Assembly (NCBI GenBank): GCA_012798975.1
Contig: JAAZME010000107.1
Location: forward strand, 1 to 5,446
Length of the DNA stretch: 5,446 bases
Origin: Gallicola sp.
GTDB lineage: Bacteria; Bacillota; Clostridia; Tissierellales; Peptoniphilaceae
Reading direction: 5' to 3'
Shown here: positions 1 to 5,446 of the stretch, piece after piece
Layout: each line of letters opens with the position of its first letter
How positions within the stretch are numbered: position 1 is the stretch's first letter
Position numbers and translations under genes: made by a program
The notes under the pieces: generated by a model
The model's database searches: none
What the model was told of the DNA's origin: nothing
The model's input: the letters and a program-made list of their open reading frames with translations, nothing else

Positions 1-392
1 TCCATATCAATTTTCCTAGGCTCTTGGATCGCTTTTTTTACTGCTTCCTTTGTTATTTCTTGAAAAACGACTCTATTCGCTTGATCCAAGTCTAATCCTA
101 AAATAAAGTTTAAATGCCAAGAGATTGCCTCTCCTTCCCGATCCGGGTCAGTGGCTAAAAAAACTTTTTCTGCATTTTTTGTTTCCTTTTTTATGTTTTT
201 TATAATATCGCCTTTGCCTCGGACATTGATATATTCCGGTTCAAAATCATCTTCAATATTTACTCCCATTCTGCTTTTGGGCAAATCGCGCAAATGTCCT
301 ACAGAAGCGATTACTTTATAATTTGAACCCAGCATTTTTGAAATCGTCTTTGCTTTAGTTGGCGACTCTACAATCACTAAATTTTTAGCCAA
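1..392 (-). CDS. topA: DNA topoisomerase I, N-terminal part (cut by window edge)
   Basis: Type IA topoisomerase, which relaxes negatively supercoiled DNA by Mg-dependent single-strand passage. Only the first 130 residues are present, and the gene runs off the left edge. They form the TOPRIM domain: it opens [17 protein letters not shown] with the conserved acidic residue E9, has the GHLRDLP motif at about 32-38, and carries the metal-binding DxDxE as D82, D84 and E86 inside [15 protein letters not shown]. The following [10 protein letters not shown] matches the conserved stretch after TOPRIM. I chose the TTG at 392-390 as start. It gives the family's usual [10 protein letters not shown] beginning and puts E9 at the E. 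coli number, and the GAGG at 405-402 lies 9 nt upstream of it. The in-frame ATG at 401-399 abuts that GAGG with no spacing, so it is less likely. The gene follows dprA closely and is probably transcribed with it. The identity is very secure; the exact start is likely but unproven. Confidence 0.95.
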   Translation of the reverse strand, partial: MAKNLVIVESPTKAKTISKMLGSNYKVIASVGHLRDLPKSRMGVNIEDDFEPEYINVRGKGDIIKNIKKETKNAEKVFLATDPDREGEAISWHLNFILGLDLDQANRVVFQEITKEAVKKAIQEPRKIDM

Positions 393-401
393 AAAATTCA
401 T

Positions 402-406
402 CCTCT
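402..406 (-). promoter_or_regulatory. topA ribosome binding site overlapping the dprA stop codon
   Basis: Read on the minus strand, the dprA stop TGA (408-406) runs straight into GAGG (405-402), so AGAGG shares bases with the stop codon. Its distance to the TTG at 392 is 9 nt, which is normal, but its distance to the ATG at 401 is zero. This site therefore decides the start in favour of TTG. It also suggests that ribosomes finishing dprA expose or reinitiate at topA. Confidence 0.6.
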
Positions 407-1488
407 CACTTTAATATGCTATATTTATCCCCAATCATTCCAATAAGTCCTTTCAGCTCAAGACTGGTAATAATTTCCAGCACTTCACTGATTGCCATGT
501 CTTTTTCAAAACAAAGTTCATCGCAATTCTTAGGAGAGATCATCAACGATTGGAAAATACTTTTTTCATTTCCGCTTAACTCTTCATTTATTTCTTCTTT
601 ACACTGTGTCTGTAATATACTGTCCTCGTAAGGCAGTTCATTTAGAATATCTTCTACGTTCATAACAAGCTTTGCTCCGTCTTGGATAAGCTTATTTGTA
701 CCGCTGCTTCCTTGGGAAAAGATATTGCCTGGTACTGCAAATACTTCTCTGCCTTGTTCTCCAGCAGCCGTAGCCGTTAATAAAGTTCCTGATTTCTCTT
801 GAGCTTCTATTACTAATACTCCCGTGCCTATACCGCTTATAATACGATTTCTCTGGGGAAAATTATAAGGCTTTGGATCCGAACCCAGTGGAAATTCTGA
901 AACAATACAACCATTGCTTTCCATTTTTGAATACAAAGCTCTGTTGCTCTTCGGATAGATTTGATCAATTCCGTTACCCAAAACGCCTAAGGTCTTATTG
1001 TCGTTATCCAACGCAGCTCTATGGGCAATTCCGTCTATACCCAATGCTAATCCTGATATTATGGGAATTTTATAATAACTAAGCTCTCTTACAAGTTTTT
1101 CGCAGACATATTTGCCATAATCTGTACATTTTCTTGAACCGACTACAGAAACGCCTTTATTAAAAGTTTTTTCTAATATACCTTTGTAATACAATATAGG
1201 AGGCGGATTTTGAATATGTATTAAGTTTTCAGGGTAATCTAGATCTGTATAATGCACTTTATGTATATTAAGCTGAAGAAGCCGATCTTTATATTTATCG
1301 ATATCTGTTTTGTCTATCCTTTTGCTCAATTTTTCTATAATAGACCGACTGAATGGAAGATTATAGAGAGATTCTCTTAATTCTTTAATGGATCGTATGC
1401 CGATTTCTTCATATAGAACATACTGTTTGTCATAAGAAAGACGCACAATATTTAGTAATAAAAGAAGATCCTCATATTCGGAGGACAT
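406..1488 (-). CDS. dprA: DNA-processing protein DprA/Smf
   Basis: DprA binds incoming single-stranded DNA in the cytoplasm and loads RecA during natural transformation. It is also common in bacteria not known to be competent. The 360-residue protein has the full family layout. A helical, SAM/helix-hairpin-helix-like N-terminal part spans about 1-75. The Rossmann-type DprA core spans about 85-285, with GSRK at 117-120, SGLALGID at 145-152, GNGID at 171-175, SEFPLG at 197-202, RNRIISG at 213-219, KSGTLLTA at 232-239 and [11 protein letters not shown] at 244-254. A winged-helix domain spans about 305-360 ([20 protein letters not shown]). Length and motifs are those of an intact gene. The ATG start has GAGGTGAG 5 nt upstream, and TGA ends the gene 4 nt before the topA ATG. 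The dprA-topA order is common in Firmicutes. The comM/yifB-like gene often found upstream is absent here, and dprA appears to start its own transcript, divergent from the PPDK operon. Confidence 0.97.
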   Translation of the reverse strand: MSSEYEDLLLLLNIVRLSYDKQYVLYEEIGIRSIKELRESLYNLPFSRSIIEKLSKRIDKTDIDKYKDRLLQLNIHKVHYTDLDYPENLIHIQNPPPILYYKGILEKTFNKGVSVVGSRKCTDYGKYVCEKLVRELSYYKIPIISGLALGIDGIAHRAALDNDNKTLGVLGNGIDQIYPKSNRALYSKMESNGCIVSEFPLGSDPKPYNFPQRNRIISGIGTGVLVIEAQEKSGTLLTATAAGEQGREVFAVPGNIFSQGSSGTNKLIQDGAKLVMNVEDILNELPYEDSILQTQCKEEINEELSGNEKSIFQSLMISPKNCDELCFEKDMAISEVLEIITSLELKGLIGMIGDKYSILK

Positions 1489-1493
1489 AAAAA

Positions 1494-1501
1494 CTCACCT
1501 C
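1494..1501 (-). promoter_or_regulatory. dprA ribosome binding site
   Basis: The minus strand reads GAGGTGAG followed by five T residues and then the ATG at 1488. This is a strong Shine-Dalgarno sequence at near-ideal spacing, and it supports this methionine as the dprA start. Confidence 0.75.
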
Positions 1502-1521
1502 TTAAAAGTATAATTATTTTT

Positions 1522-1551
1522 ACTATACAACGAAAGCGGGACTAGAATCAA
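1522..1551 (-). promoter_or_regulatory. Putative sigma-A promoter for dprA-topA
   Basis: On the minus strand, TTGATT (1551-1546) is followed after 18 nt by TATAGT (1527-1522). The matches to TTGACA and TATAAT are 4/6 and 5/6. Transcription would begin near 1515, giving a leader of roughly 27 nt before the dprA ATG and including its ribosome binding site. This is prediction by eye; AT-rich DNA produces such matches easily. Confidence 0.45.
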
Positions 1552-1689
1552 ATTCCATAATTGTTTTTTCAATAGAGAGCAAATAATAGATTCATTAAAA
1601 AATAAACTTCCTGGGAAATCGATCACATCTACTTATTTTAATTATAATCATGCTTAGTGCCTATGAATATTTTATCTTGCAAAAAAGTC

Positions 1690-1704
1690 AAGTAAATGTT
1701 TTCA
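1690..1704 (+). promoter_or_regulatory. Possible CcpA-binding cre-like site
   Basis: AAGTAAATGTTTTCA matches the Gram-positive catabolite-response consensus WTGNAARCGNWWWCA at all but two specified positions. A replaces T at position 2, and T replaces C at position 8 in the central CG. It lies 27 nt upstream of the proposed -35 of the PPDK operon, where CcpA could act as activator or repressor. The mismatch in the central CG weakens the case, and chance occurrence in AT-rich DNA is a real possibility. Confidence 0.25.
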
Positions 1705-1731
1705 CAGTCTTTAGATCTCCATAGAATATTA

Positions 1732-1760
1732 ATGAAATTTTATGGTTCTTGTTGTATAAT
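1732..1760 (+). promoter_or_regulatory. Putative sigma-A promoter for the PPDK operon
   Basis: A perfect -10 TATAAT lies at 1755-1760. A weak -35, ATGAAA (4/6 match), lies at 1732-1737 with an ideal 17-nt spacer. Transcription would start near 1767, giving a leader of about 35 nt. A weak -35 next to a perfect -10 is compatible with activator dependence, but this is inference. Confidence 0.55.
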
Positions 1761-1791
1761 ATGAATAGAGATAGTTTTCCTAAATTATCAT

Positions 1792-1798
1792 AGGAGGT
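1792..1798 (+). promoter_or_regulatory. Ribosome binding site of the PPDK regulatory protein gene
   Basis: AGGAGGT is a perfect anti-16S match. It ends only 3 nt before the ATG at 1802, slightly closer than usual. No better start lies nearby, and the protein begins at the normal place for its family. Confidence 0.7.
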
Positions 1799-1801
1799 AT
1801 C

Positions 1802-2617
1802 ATGGAAACTCTTAGACTATTCATCATTTCAGACTCTACCGGAGAAACGGGAGAGCAAATCGTAAAAGCATCTATAGCTCAATTTACCATAAAAGACTTC
1901 AAAATAAAACGTTTTTCACACGTGAGAGATATCAATAAGCTACATAATATACTAGAAGAGTGCAGCGAATCGCCTTATAGTATCATTTATTATTCTCTTG
2001 TCAATGAAAATCTTATTGATTATACCCGAAAATATTGTGACCTTAATAATATAACCAGCGTAGATATTTTATCACCAGCAATTATAGCAATTGAACGAAT
2101 GACAGATCAAGTGCCTATTGTAAATCCAGGTGCTTTGAGAAAGCTGGATGAACAATATTTCAAACGTGTTGAAGCAATCGAGTTTGCAGTGCGATATGAT
2201 GATGGTAAAGATCCACGCGGCGTTTTAATAGCAGACATAACGATATTAGGTATATCTAGAACTTCCAAAACACCTTTATCGATGTATTTAGCAAATAAAA
2301 ATATTCGTGTCTGCAATATTCCATTAGTACCGGAGACTCCTGTGCCGGATGAGCTATTTCAAATACCAGCCAAAAAAGTTATAGGCTTAACAAATTCACC
2401 GGAAAAGCTCAATGAAATTCGGAAAGAAAGGCTTAAGGCTATGGGTCTGCCCCCTATCTCCTCTTATTCAGATTTAGGAAGAATACTAGACGAGATAGAA
2501 CATGCTCATTTAATTATGAGAAAAATTGGCTGTCCAATCATTGATGTATCCGCTAGAGCAATTGAAGAAACAGCGGAAATCATCATAAAACACATGAAAA
2601 AAACTAATATTATTTAA
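1802..2617 (+). CDS. Pyruvate, phosphate dikinase regulatory protein (YqfL/PDRP, DUF299 family)
   Basis: Bifunctional cytoplasmic enzyme of the kinase-PPPase (DUF299) family. It inactivates PPDK by ADP-dependent phosphorylation of a threonine near the catalytic histidine, and reactivates it by Pi-dependent removal of that phosphate, releasing PPi. The 271 residues match the usual family length of about 270. Near the N terminus is the conserved SDSTGETGE (10-18). LDEQYFKRVEAIEFAVRYDD (115-134) and GKDPRG (135-140) form the family's central block. The P-loop-like nucleotide-binding motif GISRTSKT is at 150-157, followed by PLSMYLA. A KLNEIRKERLKAMG stretch (202-215) and a C-terminal segment with IGCPIIDVS (242-250) and AIEETAEII (253-261) complete it. 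The related family that regulates PEP synthase (PpsR) has the same fold. I prefer the PPDK version because the next gene, 15 bp downstream, is ppdK with the target threonine intact. The pair probably forms one transcript from the promoter at 1732-1760. The gene appears complete. Confidence 0.95.
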   Translation: METLRLFIISDSTGETGEQIVKASIAQFTIKDFKIKRFSHVRDINKLHNILEECSESPYSIIYYSLVNENLIDYTRKYCDLNNITSVDILSPAIIAIERMTDQVPIVNPGALRKLDEQYFKRVEAIEFAVRYDDGKDPRGVLIADITILGISRTSKTPLSMYLANKNIRVCNIPLVPETPVPDELFQIPAKKVIGLTNSPEKLNEIRKERLKAMGLPPISSYSDLGRILDEIEHAHLIMRKIGCPIIDVSARAIEETAEIIIKHMKKTNII

Positions 2618-2627
2618 AGGAGAGGTG
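2618..2627 (+). promoter_or_regulatory. ppdK ribosome binding site in the 15-bp intergenic gap
   Basis: AGGAGAGGTG directly follows the stop codon of the regulatory gene. It offers two overlapping Shine-Dalgarno cores: AGGAG, 10 nt from the ATG, and GAGGTG, 5 nt from it. The gap has no terminator, so co-transcription with the upstream gene is expected. Confidence 0.7.
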
Positions 2628-2632
2628 CTGAA

Positions 2633-5278
2633 ATGGACAAAAAATACGTCTACAGTTTTAGTGAAGGAAACAAAGAGATGAGAAATCTTTTAGGTGGTAA
2701 AGGGGCCAACCTAGCCGAAATGTCTGGTCTTGATTTGCCAGTACCCCAAGGTTTTACAATTACTACAGAAGCCTGTAATCGTTTCTACGAAGAAAACAGC
2801 CAGCTTTGGGATTCACTATTAACTGAAATCGATCAACATTTGGAAGAATTAGAAAAGATTCAAGGCAAAAAATTCTCTGATCCAAAAAATCCTTTACTTG
2901 TTTCTGTACGTTCTGGCGCTGTTTTTTCAATGCCAGGTATGATGGACACAATTTTAAACCTTGGTCTCAATGATGAGGCGGTTAAAGGAGTTGCCGAATC
3001 AACTGAAAATGAAAGATTCGCTTACGATTCATACAGAAGATTTATTCAAATGTTTTCTGATGTAGCTATGGAAGTACCGAAAGCTTTATTTGAAACAAAA
3101 ATCGACGAAGCAAAAGAAGCGAAAGGCGTTAAAGACGATACTGAATTAACTGCAGAGGATTTAAAAGAGCTGGTTGAAGAATTTAAAGCGATTTACAAAG
3201 AAGAACAAGGCGAAGAATTCCCTCAAGATCCAAAAACACAACTAACTTATGCAATTGAAGCTGTCTTTAGATCTTGGAATAATCCTCGTGCTAATATTTA
3301 TAGAAAACTAAACAATATCCCTGATGACCTAGGAACTGCAGTAAATGTTCAGTCTATGGTCTACGGTAATATGGGAGATACTTCAGGAACTGGTGTTGCT
3401 TTCTCAAGAAACCCATCTACTGGAGAAAACAAATTATTCGGCGAGTACTTAATGAATGCACAAGGTGAAGATGTTGTAGCTGGTATCAGAACACCTCAGC
3501 CTATCTCTCATCTTGAAGACATAATGCCTGATATATATAATCAGTTCAAAGATATCGCTGATAAACTTGAACATCATTATAAAGATATGCAGGATCTTGA
3601 GTTCACTATAGAAAGAGGAAAACTATATATTCTTCAAACTAGAAACGGTAAGAGAACTGCACATGCTGCTTTAAACGTAGCAGTAGATCTTGTAGAAGAA
3701 GGCTTGATTACAAAAGAAGATGCCGTTCTTCGTGTAGAACCTAGTTCTCTAGATCAACTATTGCATCCGACATTTAATAAAGATGACTTAGACAGTGCTG
3801 TAGCGATTGCAAAAGGTTTAGCAGCATCTCCAGGAGCTGCATCCGGTAAGATCTACTTTACAGCTGAAGAGGTAAAAGCTGCTTCTGAGAAAGGCGAAGA
3901 TTGTATCCTTGTTCGACAAGAGACTTCTCCAGAAGATATCGAAGGTATGATAAGCGCTAAAGGTATCTTAACAGCACGAGGCGGTATGACATCACATGCT
4001 GCAGTAGTAGCACGTGGTATGGGAAAATGCTGTGTTGCAGGTGCCAGCGAAGTGCATGTTGACGAACGAGCAAAAACAATGAAAGTAAAAGACATAACGT
4101 TGACAGAAGGAGAAATTATCTCTATTGACGGAAGTACAGGCGCTATCTATAAAGGTGAAATCAAAAAAGAAAATCCTAAGATGACCGGAAACTTCGGTAA
4201 ATATATGCAATGGGTTGACGAAACAAGAAACCTTAAAGTACGAACAAATGCAGATAACCCAAGAGATGCAAAACAAGCACTGGAATTTGGGGCTGAAGGA
4301 ATTGGTTTATGCCGAACTGAGCATATGTTCTTCCAAGAAGACAGACTTCCTGCTGTACGAGAAATGATTCTTTCCAGCAGTGTAGATCAGCGTCAAAATG
4401 CGTTGGATAAACTGCTTCCATTCCAAGAAGAAGATTTCTATGAAATTTATAAAATCATGACTGGGCTTCCAGTAACAGTTCGTTTATTAGATCCCCCACT
4501 TCACGAATTCCTTCCTACTAAAAAAGAGGAAATGGAAACTTTAGCAGAAGATATGAATTTAAGCTATGACGAAATCGTAAGCAAAGTAGAAGAACTGCAT
4601 GAAGTAAACCCAATGCTTGGACACAGAGGCTGCCGTTTAGCAGTTACTTATCCAGAAATTTATCGTATGCAGGCTAGAGCTATCATCAACGCTGCTTTAA
4701 GAATCAAAGAAGAAGGCGCTGATATCATTCCTGAAATCATGATACCTCTTGTAGGCGATATAAAAGAGATGAAATATGTTAAAGAAGAAATTATAGACGA
4801 GATCGAAAAAGTATTCGAAGAAAAAGGTATTAATGTAGAATACCATATCGGTACAATGATCGAAGTTCCAAGAGCTGCATTAATGGCAGACGAGATTGCA
4901 CAAGAAGCTGAATTCTTCAGTTTCGGAACAAATGACTTAACTCAAATGACATTCGGATTCTCTCGTGATGATGCCGGTAAATTCCTTCCAGAATATAGCG
5001 AAAAGAAAATTTATCCTCAAGATCCTTTCGCTGTATTAGATCAAGCCGGAGTCGGCCAATTAGTAAAATTAGCTGCCGAAAAAGGAAAATCAGCAAATCC
5101 TAATATCCATATGGGAATCTGCGGGGAACATGGAGGAGAACCTCAGACAGTAGAATTCTGTAATAATATTGGATTAGACTATGTATCTTGTTCTCCATAC
5201 AGAGTACCAATCGCAAGAGCTGCTGCTGCACAAGCCGCAATCAAAGCAAACAGCGAAGATATTCATATAGACAAATAG
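2633..5278 (+). CDS. ppdK: Pyruvate, phosphate dikinase (PPDK)
   Basis: Catalyses ATP + Pi + pyruvate <-> AMP + PPi + PEP in the cytoplasm. In anaerobes it serves PPi-linked glycolysis or gluconeogenesis. The 881 residues resemble the 874-residue Clostridium symbiosum enzyme throughout. The N-terminal ATP-grasp-like nucleotide domain (about 1-340) has LLGGKGANLAEM with K23, SVRSGA with R93, E323, and QTRNGKRT with R337. The swivelling phosphohistidine domain (about 390-510) contains GGMTSHAAVVARG with catalytic H455 and regulatory T453. The C-terminal PEP/pyruvate barrel (about 530-870) has CRTEHMFF (R561), VRLLDPPLHEF (R617), NPMLGHRGCR, GTMIEVPRAA (E744), FGTNDLTQM (N767, D768) and GICGEHGG with the acid/base cysteine C830. 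All key residues recalled from the C. symbiosum enzyme are present, so it should be active. The only small oddity is A-V-F at 96-98, in a loop that often reads A-R-A or A-A-V. ATG is supported by the site at 2618-2627. It is co-transcribed with its regulator and ends at a hairpin 5 nt downstream. Confidence 0.98.
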   Translation: MDKKYVYSFSEGNKEMRNLLGGKGANLAEMSGLDLPVPQGFTITTEACNRFYEENSQLWDSLLTEIDQHLEELEKIQGKKFSDPKNPLLVSVRSGAVFSMPGMMDTILNLGLNDEAVKGVAESTENERFAYDSYRRFIQMFSDVAMEVPKALFETKIDEAKEAKGVKDDTELTAEDLKELVEEFKAIYKEEQGEEFPQDPKTQLTYAIEAVFRSWNNPRANIYRKLNNIPDDLGTAVNVQSMVYGNMGDTSGTGVAFSRNPSTGENKLFGEYLMNAQGEDVVAGIRTPQPISHLEDIMPDIYNQFKDIADKLEHHYKDMQDLEFTIERGKLYILQTRNGKRTAHAALNVAVDLVEEGLITKEDAVLRVEPSSLDQLLHPTFNKDDLDSAVAIAKGLAASPGAASGKIYFTAEEVKAASEKGEDCILVRQETSPEDIEGMISAKGILTARGGMTSHAAVVARGMGKCCVAGASEVHVDERAKTMKVKDITLTEGEIISIDGSTGAIYKGEIKKENPKMTGNFGKYMQWVDETRNLKVRTNADNPRDAKQALEFGAEGIGLCRTEHMFFQEDRLPAVREMILSSSVDQRQNALDKLLPFQEEDFYEIYKIMTGLPVTVRLLDPPLHEFLPTKKEEMETLAEDMNLSYDEIVSKVEELHEVNPMLGHRGCRLAVTYPEIYRMQARAIINAALRIKEEGADIIPEIMIPLVGDIKEMKYVKEEIIDEIEKVFEEKGINVEYHIGTMIEVPRAALMADEIAQEAEFFSFGTNDLTQMTFGFSRDDAGKFLPEYSEKKIYPQDPFAVLDQAGVGQLVKLAAEKGKSANPNIHMGICGEHGGEPQTVEFCNNIGLDYVSCSPYRVPIARAAAAQAAIKANSEDIHIDK

Positions 5279-5282
5279 AAAC

Positions 5283-5318
5283 AAAAATAGAGAGTCCCAA
5301 TCGGCTCTCTATTTTTTT
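5283..5318 (+). terminator. Rho-independent terminator of the PPDK operon
   Basis: AAAAATAGAGAG (5283-5294) pairs over 12 bp with CTCTCTATTTTT (5305-5316). A U-G wobble (5295/5304) and a C-G pair (5296/5303) extend the stem inward, leaving a 6-nt loop. A run of seven T (5312-5318) follows. It begins 5 nt after the ppdK stop. Read on the minus strand, the wobble becomes a C-A mismatch, so the hairpin suits plus-strand transcription best. Confidence 0.9.
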
Positions 5319-5320
5319 AT

Positions 5321-5372
5321 AAAAAAACTGCTATCTTTTAATAAAACTTAAAGATAACAGTTTTGCTTTTTT
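5321..5372 (-). terminator. Second hairpin terminator, best suited to a converging minus-strand gene
   Basis: Arms 5324-5338 and 5350-5364 pair over 15 positions around an 11-nt loop. On the minus strand, positions 5357 and 5331 form a U-G wobble, making the stem continuous, and it is followed directly by a run of T from the A-tract at 5327-5321. On the plus strand the same position is a C-A mismatch, and GC interrupts the stem before the T run at 5367-5372. It could work both ways as a backup for ppdK, but its design favours termination of minus-strand transcripts. Confidence 0.75.
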
Positions 5373-5381
5373 AGTCATTTT

Positions 5382-5446
5382 CTAAATGTAGTTTTTCCTT
5401 AATTCTTCATCTGAATATAAGGATAAATAAGACAAGGGAAGATCAA
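5382..5446 (-). CDS. Probable C-terminal end of a converging gene, product unknown
   Basis: One minus-strand frame is open from the right edge for 20 codons and ends at TAG (5384-5382). The encoded tail ends SDEELRKNYI, a charged, protein-like C terminus. The stop lies 17 nt before the second hairpin, whose base pairing is best on this strand, which is what a real gene end would look like. A second frame is also open from the edge to a TAA at 5401-5399, but it encodes a less typical, mostly hydrophobic stretch. The fragment is too short to identify a family. The support is the terminator geometry more than the peptide. Confidence 0.45.
   Translation of the reverse strand, partial: DLPLSYLSLYSDEELRKNYI

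Larger units (their letters stand above)
1489..1801. other. Divergent intergenic region between dprA and the PPDK operon
   Basis: This 313-bp stretch is very AT-rich and holds no convincing gene. On the dprA side it contains a ribosome binding site and a TTGATT/TATAGT promoter. On the PPDK side it contains a perfect TATAAT, a strong ribosome binding site and a cre-like sequence. The middle (about 1555-1685) shows only AT-rich sequence. A TATAAT-like run at 1641-1648 can be read on both strands but lacks a good partner -35. I see no T-box, riboswitch core, tRNA or strong hairpin. The longest plus-strand reading frame noticed, 24 codons at 1650-1724, has no ribosome binding site. Confidence 0.7.

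Noticed and set aside
399..401. ATG as the topA start
   Set aside because: It directly abuts the Shine-Dalgarno sequence with no spacer and adds three residues not typical of TopA. The TTG at 392-390 fits better.
416..1082. Plus-strand ORFs of about 70 codons at 416-631 and 873-1082
   Set aside because: Both lie antisense inside dprA, whose motifs and ribosome binding site are clear. Neither shows a credible ribosome binding site or protein family features.
1641..1691. TTGACT (1691-1686) on the minus strand near a TATAAT-like run, considered as a second dprA promoter
   Set aside because: No good -10 lies 16-18 nt downstream of TTGACT (the best is TATTCA), and the TATAAT run lies too far away. 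The promoter at 1522-1551 is closer and better spaced.
1650..1724. A 24-codon plus-strand ORF (MLSAYEYF...) in the divergent intergenic region
   Set aside because: It has no Shine-Dalgarno sequence upstream and no recognisable product, and ORFs of this size are expected by chance.
2107..2316. Minus-strand ORF of 69 codons
   Set aside because: It is antisense to the conserved core of the PPDK regulatory protein, so its openness is explained by the codon content of the real gene.
2921..2926. Residues V97-F98 of PPDK in the SVRSGA..SMPGMM loop, considered as a possible active-site change
   Set aside because: This position already varies among functional PPDKs, and the neighbouring R93 and SMPGMM residues are intact, so loss of function is not supported.
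2763..4421. Minus-strand ORFs at 2763-2951, 3853-4095, 3992-4276 and 4233-4421
   Set aside because: All lie antisense within ppdK, overlap one another in part, and encode cysteine- and phenylalanine-rich sequences typical of shadow frames.

Overview
This is an AT-rich, low-GC window that looks like the chromosome of an anaerobic Firmicute, most likely a member of the Clostridia. Four things point there: Gram-positive-type GGAGG Shine-Dalgarno sites, a dprA-topA pair, a pyruvate phosphate dikinase (PPDK) close to the well-studied Clostridium symbiosum enzyme, and a YqfL-type PPDK regulatory protein next to it. Nothing indicates a phage, plasmid or insertion sequence. The assignment rests on recalled family features, not on a database search.

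Layout. Positions 1-392 (minus) hold the start of topA (DNA topoisomerase I), cut by the window edge. It lies directly downstream of dprA (406-1488, minus), the DNA-processing/ssDNA-binding protein of natural transformation. The two are almost certainly co-transcribed and probably translationally coupled. A 313-bp AT-rich intergenic region (1489-1801) separates this pair from a divergent plus-strand operon and carries a promoter in each direction plus a catabolite-response-like site. The plus-strand operon is a PPDK regulatory kinase/phosphorylase (1802-2617) followed after 15 bp by ppdK (2633-5278). After ppdK come two hairpin terminators, and then what is probably the C-terminal end of a converging minus-strand gene (5382-5446).

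How the genes work together. PPDK interconverts ATP + Pi + pyruvate and AMP + PPi + PEP. The upstream protein switches PPDK off and on by phosphorylating and dephosphorylating the threonine two residues before the catalytic histidine. Both residues are present here (T453 and H455), so enzyme and switch are encoded together. topA and dprA are DNA-topology and DNA-uptake genes with no evident functional link to PPDK.

I found no previously undescribed system. The observations most worth a second look are the strand-specific G-U wobble design of the two terminators, the probable TTG start of topA, the cre-like site upstream of the PPDK operon, and the dprA / PPDK-operon junction.
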